In this document: one piece after another, positions 1 to 11,541 of the stretch | Position numbering within the stretch: the first letter of the stretch is position 1 | How the letters are laid out: each line of letters opens with the position of its first letter | Assembly: GCA_021775355.1 (NCBI GenBank) | Contig: JAJFHZ010000034.1 | Span: forward strand, 433,450-497,449 | Source: Amylibacter sp. | GTDB lineage: Bacteria; Pseudomonadota; Alphaproteobacteria; Rhodobacterales; Rhodobacteraceae | Direction: 5' to 3' | Length of the DNA stretch: 64,000 nucleotides | The notes under the pieces: model-generated | Databases searched by the model: none | Seen by the model: the letters and a program-made list of their open reading frames with translations, nothing else | Told to the model about the DNA's origin: nothing | Program-made: the position numbers and the translations under genes

Positions 1-1143
1 CACACCTTCAAAGTTACGCGTCACCTCATAGACCCTGCCTGCTTCGTCATAACGAAACTTAATCTCGTCTTTGCCAGAGCCGTGCAACATCACCTGCTGC
101 ACTTTTTCAGGCAGATCACGCCAAGGGGCATCTTTGTCAAAACCATAATGCTTGGCAATTGATTCAATCGTTTGCCTAAAATACGGTGACTTGCCTTTGG
201 CCCATGGTGCCAAAGCCCCTCCATACAATGACAGCCGCATATCGGGAACGACAAGGCGTTCATCAAAAAACAGCTCTACCCCCAGCCCATCACAATCAGG
301 ACAGGCCCCAAAGGGTGCGTTGAACGAAAACAAGCGTGGTTCTATTTCCGGGATCGTAAAGCCCGACACAGGACAGGCGAAGTTTTCCGAGAATGTGATC
401 CGCTCGCCTTCACCTTCTTTTGGTGCAGTCTCTAGAACCGATATTCCATCCGCCAAATCAAGGGCCGTGCGTAAACTGTCTGCAAGCCGTGTTTCCAACC
501 CGTCACGCACAACGATACGATCAACGACCACATCAATGTTATGGCGGAATTTTTTATCCAGCGTCGGTGCATTTTCCAATTCGTAAAATTCACCATCGAC
601 CTTGATCCGTTGAAATCCTTGTTTCTTAAGTTCCTGAAATTCCTTACGATACTCACCTTTGCGATCACGCACGATCGGTGCCAACAAATAGGCTCTGGTC
701 CCCTCTTCCATGTCCATGATCCGGTCAACCATTTCAGACACTTGTTGCGCCTCAATCGGTAGCCCTGTAGCAGGTGAATAAGGCGTGCCAATGCGGGCAA
801 ACAAAAGTCGCATATAGTCGTAAATTTCGGTCACTGTGCCCACAGTGGAACGCGGATTCTTTGACGTGGTCTTCTGTTCAATCGAAATTGCAGGCGACAG
901 ACCCGCAATATGATCCACATCAGGCTTTTGCATCATATCCAAAAATTGCCGCGCATAGGCCGACAGGCTTTCCACATAACGCCGCTGCCCTTCGGCATAA
1001 ATCGTATCAAACGCCAATGACGATTTGCCGGAACCGGACAGTCCGGTAATCACGACAAGCTTGTTGCGTGGAATATCCACATCGATATTCTTCAAATTAT
1101 GTTCTCGCGCACCGCGAATTTCGATATTTTTCAGCTCAGACAT
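1..1143 (-). CDS. uvrA: UvrA, excinuclease ABC subunit A (5' part, runs off the window)
   Basis: DNA-damage recognition ATPase of the UvrABC nucleotide-excision-repair complex in the cytoplasm. The reading frame starts at the ATG at 1143 and stays open to base 1, giving the first 381 residues of a protein that is usually about 950. Residues 34-41 are the Walker A motif GLSGSGKS, followed by the UvrA hallmark [18 protein letters not shown] Cys pair (ACPDCDG) with an upstream Cys near residue 290 fits the first zinc module. I looked for an alphaproteobacterial SOS box (GTTC-N7-GTTC) just upstream and did not find a good one. The stop codon is outside the window. Confidence 0.97.
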   Translation of the reverse strand, partial: MSELKNIEIRGAREHNLKNIDVDIPRNKLVVITGLSGSGKSSLAFDTIYAEGQRRYVESLSAYARQFLDMMQKPDVDHIAGLSPAISIEQKTTSKNPRSTVGTVTEIYDYMRLLFARIGTPYSPATGLPIEAQQVSEMVDRIMDMEEGTRAYLLAPIVRDRKGEYRKEFQELKKQGFQRIKVDGEFYELENAPTLDKKFRHNIDVVVDRIVVRDGLETRLADSLRTALDLADGISVLETAPKEGEGERITFSENFACPVSGFTIPEIEPRLFSFNAPFGACPDCDGLGVELFFDERLVVPDMRLSLYGGALAPWAKGKSPYFRQTIESIAKHYGFDKDAPWRDLPEKVQQVMLHGSGKDEIKFRYDEAGRVYEVTRNFEGV

Positions 1144-1246
1144 GAAAGGCTACCCGATAAGTGTTCCCAAACTATGTAGTTAGGCACGCCGAAGATGCCA
1201 GTGAAAATAAAAGAACACAAGCGGAACATTCATAAAATATTAAGTT

Positions 1247-1828
1247 TTATCTGCCCATAATCTTGCGGACATAATTGCGCGTCTCTTTATAGGGCGGCAC
1301 ACCGTTATATTTTGTAACGGCCTGCGGCCCGGCATTATAAGCTGCCAATGCCAAACGCCATGTCCCGAACTTGCGGTGCATTTTAGCCAAATAACGCGCA
1401 CCACCTTCCAGATTTTGTCGTGGATCACGGGGATTTACACCCAATTTACGCGCGGTCCCGGGCATCAATTGTGCCAATCCGTAGGCCCCAACGCGTGATT
1501 TTGCGCGTGGGTTCCAGCCACTTTCCTGCTGCACAAGACGGTTAAACAGATCAACCGGCACACCATATTTACGCGCGGCGGCTTCTGCCATCGGTTTATA
1601 CACACCTTTATATTTACCGTTATAACGCGGTAAAGACGTGTAATCCGTACGGCCCGTGGGCAATAATCGACTGGAACTGCTGTATTGTTTTGAAAGGCGG
1701 GTATCTATCAAATTGCTATGCAGGTTGGAAATGCCTCTGGATTTTGATGATTTAGAAATACCGGCAGCTTGCGCGGATCCAGCCAACGCAATGCTTATCA
1801 TTAACAGTATGTGAAAGCCCCACGCCAT
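1247..1828 (-). CDS. Secreted lytic transglycosylase, SLT domain
   Basis: Predicted peptidoglycan lytic transglycosylase of the goose-lysozyme-like SLT family, acting in the periplasm. Residues 1-21 form a signal peptide ending in GSAQA. A basic, Ser-rich linker follows. The SLT domain fills the C-terminal half: QQESGWNP with the catalytic Glu near residue 102, then GLAQLMPGTA and AYNAGP, the three standard motifs in order. At 193 residues it is a small single-domain member. A TTG at 1831 directly precedes the ATG at 1828; I take the ATG. It stands alone between uvrA and the divergent ssb. Confidence 0.9.
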   Translation of the reverse strand: MAWGFHILLMISIALAGSAQAAGISKSSKSRGISNLHSNLIDTRLSKQYSSSSRLLPTGRTDYTSLPRYNGKYKGVYKPMAEAAARKYGVPVDLFNRLVQQESGWNPRAKSRVGAYGLAQLMPGTARKLGVNPRDPRQNLEGGARYLAKMHRKFGTWRLALAAYNAGPQAVTKYNGVPPYKETRNYVRKIMGR

Positions 1829-2004
1829 CAATATACCCGTATGATTTAACTCATCAGACTACTACTTAACCTTTTTAATTCGATTTGAACAGTCTTTGGT
1901 TGTTTTCAGGCAAATTTGACGCGATTCATCTTTTCTTCACCCCAATCAGATGGTCTAAACAGTAATCAACCAAGATTAGCCGCAGATTCGATGGGGAGAG
2001 CCAA

Positions 2005-2484
2005 ATGGCCGGTAGTTTGAACAAAGTAATGTTAATTGGAAATCTGGGGGCAGATCCTGAAGTTCGCACATTTGGCAACGGTGGCAAGGTTTGCAACCTG
2101 CGTATCGCCACATCGGAAAGCTGGCGCGATAAAAACACCGGCGAACGCCGTGAAAAAACCGAATGGCACACGGTCGCGATCTTTTCCGAAGGGTTGGTGC
2201 GTGTCTGCGAGCAATACCTCAAAAAAGGCTCCAAGGTTTATATCGAGGGCGCATTGCAAACCCGTAAATGGCAAGATCAGTCAGGCAATGACCGCTATTC
2301 AACAGAAGTGGTCTTGCAAGGGTTTGGTAGTACGTTGGTCATGTTGGACGGCCGCTCAGGCGGCGCCGGTGGCGGTGGTGACTACAATCAGGGTGGCGGC
2401 TACGGTGGCCAATCTGGCCCTCAAGGTGGCGGATCCGCGCCTGCGTCTTCAAACAACGATCTGGATGATGAAATCCCGTTTTGA
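2005..2484 (+). CDS. ssb: Single-stranded DNA-binding protein
   Basis: Binds single-stranded DNA during replication, recombination and repair. The N-terminal OB fold begins [19 protein letters not shown] and contains the usual EKTEWHTV region. Residues from about 115 form a Gly/Gln-rich linker, and the protein ends in the acidic tip DDEIPF that recruits partner proteins. Length 159 is typical. The ATG at 2005 is preceded by the purine-rich GGGGAGAG at 1993-2000. It is followed by a strong terminator, so it is probably monocistronic, with gyrA behind its own promoter. Confidence 0.97.
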   Translation: MAGSLNKVMLIGNLGADPEVRTFGNGGKVCNLRIATSESWRDKNTGERREKTEWHTVAIFSEGLVRVCEQYLKKGSKVYIEGALQTRKWQDQSGNDRYSTEVVLQGFGSTLVMLDGRSGGAGGGGDYNQGGGYGGQSGPQGGGSAPASSNNDLDDEIPF

Positions 2485-2507
2485 TTAAAACCTAATAATA
2501 TAATTTT

Positions 2508-2544
2508 AAAACAACCTGTTAGATATATATCTTCAGGTTGTTTT
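2508..2544 (+). terminator. Rho-independent terminator after ssb
   Basis: Perfect 11-bp inverted repeat AAAACAACCTG / CAGGTTGTTTT with an AT-rich loop. The descending arm ends in a run of T. It lies 23 bases after the ssb stop codon. Confidence 0.85.
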
Positions 2545-2652
2545 ACATTGTGCAGACGGCAAGCCATATGGAACACAAAACATTGCGGTCCCGCTTTCAT
2601 TCTGCTATAAAAAACCACAACATCTAGTAGCTATAAAAAGAATGAGCAGACC

Positions 2653-5373
<2,721 letters not shown>

Positions 5374-5379
5374 TTCTGT

Positions 5380-6729
5380 ATGGGTTTAAAACGAGTTTAC
5401 CATTCGAACGCATCAGACCCAACGATCATAGCCGACAGTTGGTGGGAAGCGTCTGCAAATCTCATGCGACATGCGCCTGCGCCTTTGGAAAACGACCACG
5501 TTTGTGATGTCGCAATCATAGGGGGCGGCTTTACCGGGTTAAGTGCGGCTAAAACTCTGGCAGAGGCAGGTGTAACGACCTGTGTTGCCGAAGCGGGTCA
5601 TTTCGGTTGGGGTGCATCCGGTCGAAATGGTGGATTTTGCGCGAATACCAGTACCAAAAAATCCCTTTCGGACATTGTAAAGCAGTACGGCCTCGACGAA
5701 ATGCGCAAAGTCATCAAGGTTCAGGAAGAAGCCATCGAACAGGTGCGCGATTTTTGCACACTGGCCGGCATTACGGAAGACACGCCTGATAATAATGCCG
5801 AACTCGCCGTAGCCCATACGCCCTATCAACTGAAACAGCTGCGTATTGAAAGCGATGAAATCAATCGTCTGCTTGGATTGAATACAACCGTGATCGACAA
5901 GCAGGAACTGAATGCGTTTGGGGCCAAAAGCCCGGCATTTTACGGTGGCATGATCCTGCCGTGGGGTTTCGGTCTGCATCCGCTGAATTATCTGCACGCA
6001 TTGGCGGATGCCACCCATGAAGCAGAGGCAACACTGTCCCCGCAAACTGAAATCCAAAGTATTACGCACGAAAATGGCCGCTATGTTTTGTCCGCCCAAA
6101 ATGTCAAAATTAACGCGAAAAAGATCATTGTCGCCACCAATGGCTACACTTCCGAAACTGTTCCTAATTGGTGCAAAGGCCGTATTTTACCCGCAGTTTC
6201 CAGCATTCTTGTCACCCGCCCGATCACAGCTTCAGAACAAGCGGCACAAGGGTGGACAACGCATCATATGACCTATGACACCCGCACCTTGTTGCATTAT
6301 TTTCGCCTGCTTCCCAATGGACGCATGATGTTTGGCGGGCGTGGTGCAACCAGTGGTGATTTGGCAAAACAACGTGCGTTTTTCCCGGAATTGCGTCGGC
6401 AATTCGACGAAATTTTTCCCAAATGGGCTAACATTGAAACCGATTATCAATGGTCGGGCTTTATCGGCCTGAACCGCAAAAAAGCCCTGTTCATCGGCCC
6501 GATTGACAGCGACCAAACCGCATGGGCCAGTCTTGCTTATCATGGTTCAGGCGTTGCCATGGCCACTTGGGGCGGTAAAACACTGGCAGAGCTGATCTTG
6601 GGCCGGAAAACGCTTGATCAATTACCACGGCTTTATACAGATCAAACCCACAAGTTCCCGTTCGATTTTATGCGTCCGCAATATCTGAAACTTGCGTACG
6701 CTTATTATCGCCAAACCGATAAACGGTAG
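5380..6729 (+). CDS. FAD-dependent oxidoreductase, DAO family (gamma-glutamylputrescine-oxidase-like)
   Basis: Flavin-dependent amine or amino-acid oxidoreductase. Near residue 48 there is the dinucleotide-binding motif IIGGGFTGLSAAKTLAEAG, followed by GWGASGRNGGF, characteristic of the DAO/PuuB/OrdL branch. Near the C-terminus YHGSGVAMATWGG fits the flavin-contacting end. Substrate is not evident; polyamine-derived amines or small N-methylated amino acids are the usual substrates of relatives. It starts 6 bases after the gyrA stop, so it is probably cotranscribed, but nothing links the two functions. Confidence 0.85.
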   Translation: MGLKRVYHSNASDPTIIADSWWEASANLMRHAPAPLENDHVCDVAIIGGGFTGLSAAKTLAEAGVTTCVAEAGHFGWGASGRNGGFCANTSTKKSLSDIVKQYGLDEMRKVIKVQEEAIEQVRDFCTLAGITEDTPDNNAELAVAHTPYQLKQLRIESDEINRLLGLNTTVIDKQELNAFGAKSPAFYGGMILPWGFGLHPLNYLHALADATHEAEATLSPQTEIQSITHENGRYVLSAQNVKINAKKIIVATNGYTSETVPNWCKGRILPAVSSILVTRPITASEQAAQGWTTHHMTYDTRTLLHYFRLLPNGRMMFGGRGATSGDLAKQRAFFPELRRQFDEIFPKWANIETDYQWSGFIGLNRKKALFIGPIDSDQTAWASLAYHGSGVAMATWGGKTLAELILGRKTLDQLPRLYTDQTHKFPFDFMRPQYLKLAYAYYRQTDKR

Positions 6730-6763
6730 TTTAACTCTTTCCAATACGCATCGATTGCCCTAA

Positions 6764-8122
6764 ATGCCCTCCATGACACACCCCATTCATATCATCGGCG
6801 GCGGCATGGCAGGTTCCGAAGCGGCATGGCAAATTGCCAATGCGGATATTCCCGTGATTTTACATGAAATGCGCCCCGTCTTGAAAACCTTTGCCCATCA
6901 AACTGACGGCTTGGCGGAACTGGTTTGTTCCAACTCGTTCCGTTCCGACGATGACACTGCCAATGCGGTCGGTCTGTTACATTGGGAAATGCGTAAAGCA
7001 GGCTCTATTGTAATGGAAATGGGGGGCAAACATGCAGTTCCCGCTGGCAGTGCTTTGGCCGTAGACCGCGACGCGTTTAGCACAGGTGTCACTGAAAAAT
7101 TGCTATCCCACCCCAGGATCACACTGGAACGTGGCGAAGTCACGGGGCTTCCCCCATCCCGCTGGGGTCAGACCATTATTGCCACCGGACCATTGACCTC
7201 ACAATCCATGGCAAAGGCGGTTTTGGCTGAAACCGATGAAACTTCGTTGGCTTTTTTCGATGCCATCGCCCCGATCGTCTACGCCGAAAGTGTCGATATG
7301 ACCAAAGCGTGGTATCAGTCGCGTTATGACAAGGGCGACACAGTAGAAGAACAAACAGCCTATCTAAATTGCCCGATGGATGAAACGCAATATAACGCTT
7401 TTATCGAAGCATTGCTGGCAGCGGAGAAAACCGAATTTAAAGATTGGGAACAAGACACCCCTTATTTCGAAGGTTGCCTGCCGATAGAAGTAATGGCCGA
7501 ACGTGGCCGTGAAACCCTACGTTGGGGCCCGATGAAGCCTGTGGGACTGACCAATCCACATCAGCCGGATGTAAAAGCCCATGCCATTGTACAACTTCGC
7601 CGCGACAACGCGCTTGGTACATTGTTCAATATCGTGGGTTTCCAGACCAAAATGAAATACGGCGAACAGGCCCGTGTATTGTCGATGATCCCCGGTCTGG
7701 AGAATGCTGAATTTGCACGCCTTGGCGGTATTCACAGGAACACTTTCATTAACTCGCCACGCCTGTTGGATGACCAAATGCGCCTGAAATCATGCCCGAA
7801 CATCCGCTTTGCGGGACAGATCACAGGCGTTGAAGGGTATGTGGAAAGTGCTGCTATGGGTTTGCTTGCCGGCCGCTTGGCAGTTGCTGAAGCCATGGGT
7901 CAAACCCGAAAATCACCCCCCAATACAACCGCAATGGGGGCCTTGATCAGCCATATCAGCGGCGGGGCCGAAGCCAAAACATTTCAACCGATGAATGTTA
8001 ACTTTGGCCTGTTTCCGCCTGTGGATAACGTCAAAGGTGGACGGCGTAATCGCAAAGACCGTTACCTGGCCTATACGGAGCGCGCCAAAGCAGACTGGAC
8101 AAGTTGGTTACAGGCTTGTTAA
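6764..8122 (+). CDS. trmFO: TrmFO, folate-dependent tRNA (uracil-54-C5) methyltransferase
   Basis: Makes ribothymidine at tRNA position 54 using methylenetetrahydrofolate and FAD, instead of the SAM-dependent TrmA. The N-terminus has the FAD motif [16 protein letters not shown], followed by HEMRP and [12 protein letters not shown], which are TrmFO signatures; a second conserved Cys lies in LNCPMDE. Length 452 is typical. The ATG at 6764 and a second at 6773 are both possible starts. It sits 34 bases after the oxidoreductase and directly before a methyltransferase gene and gluQ, another tRNA-modification gene. Confidence 0.96.
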   Translation: MPSMTHPIHIIGGGMAGSEAAWQIANADIPVILHEMRPVLKTFAHQTDGLAELVCSNSFRSDDDTANAVGLLHWEMRKAGSIVMEMGGKHAVPAGSALAVDRDAFSTGVTEKLLSHPRITLERGEVTGLPPSRWGQTIIATGPLTSQSMAKAVLAETDETSLAFFDAIAPIVYAESVDMTKAWYQSRYDKGDTVEEQTAYLNCPMDETQYNAFIEALLAAEKTEFKDWEQDTPYFEGCLPIEVMAERGRETLRWGPMKPVGLTNPHQPDVKAHAIVQLRRDNALGTLFNIVGFQTKMKYGEQARVLSMIPGLENAEFARLGGIHRNTFINSPRLLDDQMRLKSCPNIRFAGQITGVEGYVESAAMGLLAGRLAVAEAMGQTRKSPPNTTAMGALISHISGGAEAKTFQPMNVNFGLFPPVDNVKGGRRNRKDRYLAYTERAKADWTSWLQAC

Positions 8123-8132
8123 CATCGCGCCT

Positions 8133-8753
8133 ATGAGCGATCACAAAGACCACCTTTCCCGCGCTTACAGGCTGGAAACCGCAGAAGATACCCAAAAGTT
8201 TTACAGTGACTGGGCAGCAACTTATGACGCTGAAATTTTGGAAAACGGTTATGCCACACCCGAACGCTGCGCAAAAGCATTGTCAGGTTTTACCCCAGAA
8301 CAGGATCTTTCCATTCTGGATGTTGGCTGCGGCACAGGGTTATCGGGCAAGTTTTTGTCCGAAACGGGGTTCACCCGTATTGATGGCTGCGACATAAACC
8401 CTGAAATGCTTGCGGTTGCAAAAACGCGTGGCGTCTATGACCGCTTGTGGCAATCAACCATAAAAGATCCGTTTCCGTTTGAAGACGGTACTTATGATGC
8501 AATCACGGCCATCGGGGTCATCGGCACAGGGGCAGCCCCAGTGACCTTGCTTTATGCACTTCTTGCCAAGCTGAAAAGCGGTGGATTGACGGTGTTTTCC
8601 TTCAATGATCACACCCTGAACGATCCTGAATTCGAATGTTGTGTGATGAACCACATCGATTGCGGAGCATTTGAATTACTATTCAAAGAACACGGGCCCC
8701 ATCTGCCCGGCAAAGGCATGAACGCCAACGTCTATGTGATGCGCAAACGGTGA
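8133..8753 (+). CDS. Class I SAM-dependent methyltransferase
   Basis: Small soluble methyltransferase of 206 residues. Motif I is ILDVGCGTGLSGKFL, followed by the acidic motif II in GCDINPEMLAVA and a conserved DAITAIGVIG strand, so it has the full SAM-binding Rossmann core. The substrate cannot be read from the sequence. I start at the ATG at 8133, 10 bases after the trmFO stop; an in-frame extension upstream would overlap trmFO heavily. Its TGA overlaps the GTG start of gluQ (GTGA), so the two are translationally coupled and a role near tRNA or amino-acid metabolism is possible but unproven. Confidence 0.8.
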   Translation: MSDHKDHLSRAYRLETAEDTQKFYSDWAATYDAEILENGYATPERCAKALSGFTPEQDLSILDVGCGTGLSGKFLSETGFTRIDGCDINPEMLAVAKTRGVYDRLWQSTIKDPFPFEDGTYDAITAIGVIGTGAAPVTLLYALLAKLKSGGLTVFSFNDHTLNDPEFECCVMNHIDCGAFELLFKEHGPHLPGKGMNANVYVMRKR

Positions 8754-9610
8754 TACGCGAACGCTTTGCACCCTCACCCACAGGGCTATTGCATCTGGGT
8801 CACGCCTATTCCGCGCTTATGGCTTGGGATGCCGTCCGAGCAAATAATGGGAAATTTTTGTTACGGATCGAAGATATTGACCTGCCACGTTGCAAACCCG
8901 AATTTGAACAAGCTATTTATCAGGATCTGGAATGGCTTGGCCTGTCATGGCCTACCCCTGTTATGCGCCAATCAATGCGTCTGGCGGCCTATGATAGCGC
9001 CCTTCAAAAACTTATCGACCTTGGCCTATGCTACCCATGCAAATGTACCCGAAAAGATATTGCACAAGCCATGTCCGCCCCGCAAGAAGGCGTAGATGTC
9101 GGCCCGGACGGACCGATCTACCCGCAAACCTGCAAAGGGCGGCCCATGTCTGAATACTCTGCAACGGACGCCATCCGCTTGGACATGGAAAAAGCGGTAT
9201 CCACCATAAAAGGACATTTGAGCTATACCGAAATTGGTGGGGTCTACCCGGAAACAATCAGAGTAAAACCTGAAACTCTTGTATCGTACTGCGGCGACAT
9301 TGTTCTGGCCCGCAAGGACATGGGTACGTCATATCACCTTTCCGTCGTGGTAGATGACGCTGATCAAAACATCACCCATGTTACACGCGGGCAAGACTTG
9401 GCCTCCGCCACACCCATTCATCGCCAGTTACAGGCCCTATTGAACCTGTCCACCCCCACCTATCGCCATCACAAACTGATCCGCGACGAAAATGGCAAAC
9501 GGTTGGCCAAACGTGATGACGCACGCGCAATCCGAAGCTACCGCGAAAATGGCGTAACGCCACAAGGTATTCGTGAAATGGTTGGTTTGGGATTGAACCT
9601 CATTCAATGA
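8750..9610 (+). CDS. gluQ: Glutamyl-Q tRNA(Asp) synthetase
   Basis: Attaches glutamate to queuosine in tRNA(Asp). It resembles the catalytic half of glutamyl-tRNA synthetase but at 286 residues lacks the anticodon-binding domain. The N-terminus RFAPSPTGLLHLGHAYSAL carries the HIGH-type motif, and KRLAKR replaces KMSKS. Cysteines in YPCKCTRKD and QTCKGR fit the zinc site. The start is GTG at 8750, overlapping the previous stop by 4 bases. It is the last gene of the gyrA-side rightward run. Confidence 0.93.
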   Translation: MIRERFAPSPTGLLHLGHAYSALMAWDAVRANNGKFLLRIEDIDLPRCKPEFEQAIYQDLEWLGLSWPTPVMRQSMRLAAYDSALQKLIDLGLCYPCKCTRKDIAQAMSAPQEGVDVGPDGPIYPQTCKGRPMSEYSATDAIRLDMEKAVSTIKGHLSYTEIGGVYPETIRVKPETLVSYCGDIVLARKDMGTSYHLSVVVDDADQNITHVTRGQDLASATPIHRQLQALLNLSTPTYRHHKLIRDENGKRLAKRDDARAIRSYRENGVTPQGIREMVGLGLNLIQ

Positions 9611-9679
9611 TTATTATGCGGGACAAAGCAACCAATCATCTGATGGAGTTTGACGACCGATTCTGACCCTGAGCGGGCA

Positions 9680-10084
9680 TTATGAACTCTGTTCAGTAGC
9701 TAGCCCAGCATCAAGTAACGCCGCCATTCCGCCCTCAACATAGGATACGTTGGTAAAACCCATCTCAGTCAGCAGGTTCGCAGCAGATGCGCCGCGATAG
9801 CAAGGAGATGAACCACAGGTGGTGAGGATACGACGTGAATGATCTTGAAGTTCAGGTTCGCGATACTCTTCGTAAACCACAAGGCAGGCTTTCCATGCGA
9901 GTGATCTGCCAGGTGCATTAATAGCCCCTATGCCCAAGCCGGTCGCCTCAACTTCTTCTGCGTCCCTGACGTCCACCAGCAAAGCATTCGGGTTATCCTT
10001 CAATTCCTGCAACGCTTCATCGACACTGACAGAATGGGCTTGCGCCATTGCCTCGTCGGCCAATTCAAAGAATGTTTTCCCCAT
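9680..10084 (-). CDS. Rhodanese-like domain protein
   Basis: Single rhodanese domain of 134 residues, of the sulfurtransferase family. The fold markers are VDVRDAEEVEATG, NAPGRS and GFTNVSYVEGG. The active-site loop around Cys90 reads TCGSSPCYRGAS: two cysteines (90 and 95) and six residues between Cys90 and Arg97, longer than the usual four. This could make it a divergent sulfurtransferase or a phosphatase-like or inactive domain. I start at the ATG at 10084 because AGGAGAAAG sits just ahead; an upstream in-frame extension looks non-coding. It converges on gluQ. Confidence 0.8.
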   Translation of the reverse strand: MGKTFFELADEAMAQAHSVSVDEALQELKDNPNALLVDVRDAEEVEATGLGIGAINAPGRSLAWKACLVVYEEYREPELQDHSRRILTTCGSSPCYRGASAANLLTEMGFTNVSYVEGGMAALLDAGLATEQSS

Positions 10085-10255
10085 GGCTTTCTCCTGTGCC
10101 CTTCTTTCCTGTCGCAAAGATAGCATCAAACAATGATTTAAGCACCAAAATTAAAATAGCTGCTCCTGCTACATTGCACCTGTTCAGTCGTGACGCATCG
10201 CCGGTTACTAAGGGCGCAAAGCGGTCTTTCCAGCGACAGGCTATATTAGTTCTGA

Positions 10256-10618
10256 TCAAGCTTCGGGCTTTAGAAGTTTAACTTCATCTCCATCCCGCAC
10301 TTCGGTATAAAAACAACTGCGTCGGTTGGTGTGACATGCAGGGCCGGTTTGATCGACACTGATCAGCAGGCAATCCCGATCACAATCCACCCGCAGTGAC
10401 ACCAGTTTTTGCACATGACCTGATGTCAGACCTTTCTTCCAAAATTCCTGACGTGACCGCGACCAATAGGTCACGTGACCAGAACACAAAGTTTCAACCA
10501 CGGCATCGCGGTTCATCCACGCCATCATCAGCACTTCACCTGTGCCATCTTGCTGTGCAATGGCCGGAATCAGGCCCTTGTCGTCATATTTCAGTGATGC
10601 TGCATCAAATTTTTTCAT
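10256..10618 (-). CDS. hisI: Phosphoribosyl-AMP cyclohydrolase
   Basis: Third step of histidine biosynthesis, opening the adenine ring of phosphoribosyl-AMP. The sequence has AWMNRDAV, THVTYWSRSR-type and DCDRDCLL motifs and the zinc-binding GPACHTNRRSCFY. At 120 residues it is the single-domain HisI, not fused to HisE. It is divergent from the NifU/IscU-like gene, with about 80 bases between the starts. No other his gene is adjacent. Confidence 0.95.
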   Translation of the reverse strand: MKKFDAASLKYDDKGLIPAIAQQDGTGEVLMMAWMNRDAVVETLCSGHVTYWSRSRQEFWKKGLTSGHVQKLVSLRVDCDRDCLLISVDQTGPACHTNRRSCFYTEVRDGDEVKLLKPEA

Positions 10619-10698
10619 TTGCGGTCACTTTCGCTTTGCTTTCTTACATCCCCGCCCTAAATATGCGCTTAACAAATGAATTGCAAAGGCCAATACAC

Positions 10699-11133
10699 AT
10701 GGCAGACGACCACGATTTAATGAAACTTTATTCAGGGCGCATTCTAGCGTTGGCGGCTGCTATTCCACTGACGGACCGGCTTGAAAATCCTGACGCGACC
10801 GTGCGCAAACGATCGCCTTTATGTGGTTCTACCGTAGAGGTTGATGTGATGGCGAAAGACGGTATTGTCACGGGCTTTGGCCAAGATGTGAAAGCCTGCG
10901 CATTGGGGCAAACTGCGGCCTCTATATTGGCAACTCATGTTCTGGGGTTAAACAGGGATCAAATTGCAACAGCCCGCGACCAGTTATTTGCAATGCTCAA
11001 AAACAATGGGCCAGTGCCAGCCGTACCGTTTGATGATCTGGAAGTTCTGTTGCCGGCGCGTGATTACTCCAACCGTCACGCATCCATCATGTTGGCGTTT
11101 GAGGCCACTCTTGAAGCCATTGATAAAGCGTAA
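10699..11133 (+). CDS. NifU/IscU-type iron-sulfur scaffold-like protein, one ligand Cys replaced
   Basis: A 144-residue protein of the NifU N-terminal/IscU fold. Conserved cysteines lie in PLCGSTVEVD (Cys42) and KACALGQ (Cys67). The position of the third cluster cysteine (HCSI in IscU) reads RHASI, with Ala128. Relatives of this subfamily in alphaproteobacteria keep a similar RHAS motif, so the change is probably a subfamily trait rather than decay. It may act in Fe-S trafficking rather than as the main scaffold. The start is the ATG at 10699; MRLTN at 10662 is an alternative. Confidence 0.8.
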   Translation: MADDHDLMKLYSGRILALAAAIPLTDRLENPDATVRKRSPLCGSTVEVDVMAKDGIVTGFGQDVKACALGQTAASILATHVLGLNRDQIATARDQLFAMLKNNGPVPAVPFDDLEVLLPARDYSNRHASIMLAFEATLEAIDKA

Positions 11134-11136
11134 AAA

Positions 11137-11165
11137 AACGCCGCAAACCAAATGGTTGCGGCGTT
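11137..11165 (-). terminator. Terminator hairpin, probably serving the leftward small gene
   Basis: Inverted repeat AACGCCGCAA / TTGCGGCGTT with a 9-base loop. On the minus strand it is followed directly by seven T residues, so it should stop leftward transcripts. On the plus strand it follows the IscU-like stop closely but lacks a good T run. Confidence 0.65.
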
Positions 11166-11302
11166 AAGTTAGAGCAAGTCTAATTTCGGTGATGATAATG
11201 TGACCTATAAAGGTCATGTTCCCGAGTGAGGCATGGAACCATATAAAACCGCATATTGGGTAATGTGGTTTAAAAACCGAACAGACTGCAGGCAAAACTG
11301 GC

Positions 11303-11419
11303 TTAAAGACTCGGCAAATATAGCCCAACCATCAAAATTATAAAAATAGCGGTCAGGCCAAGGATATCTTCAATAATGGCTTTTGGGGTGTGGGTTGCGA
11401 GCTTGCTAATATGTTTCAT
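11303..11419 (-). CDS. Small single-pass membrane protein, 38 residues
   Basis: A short ORF that standard length cut-offs would miss. It has an AGGA ribosome-binding site five bases ahead of the ATG at 11419. The product starts MKHISKLATHTPKAIIEDI, with a charged N-terminus, and then has one hydrophobic segment (about residues 20-36) ending in LYLPSL. The pattern, a basic amphipathic start, an acidic ED pair and one membrane helix, resembles short conserved proteins seen in Rhodobacterales genomes, but I know of no assigned function. The hairpin at 11137-11165 would terminate its transcript. Confidence 0.55.
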   Translation of the reverse strand: MKHISKLATHTPKAIIEDILGLTAIFIILMVGLYLPSL

Positions 11420-11541
11420 AATATCCTGCCAAAATCCATTTTTAGTTTCGTTGCCTATTTGTTCTCACATTCATTCCCTTATGTAAAGAACTTTTATAGA
11501 ACATTTGCGAACAAAAAGGGATATAATTTACACAATGCGGC

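Noticed and set aside
1144..2004. SOS (LexA) box for uvrA and ssb
   Set aside because: I looked for GTTC-N7-GTTC or its complement. GTTC at 1161 and GAAC at 1887 each lack the matching second half.
10065..10259. Minus-strand 64-codon frame between hisI and the rhodanese gene, with a hydrophobic segment
   Set aside because: TTG start without a good ribosome-binding site, and overlap with the rhodanese start. Codon pattern looks random. Possible but not supported.
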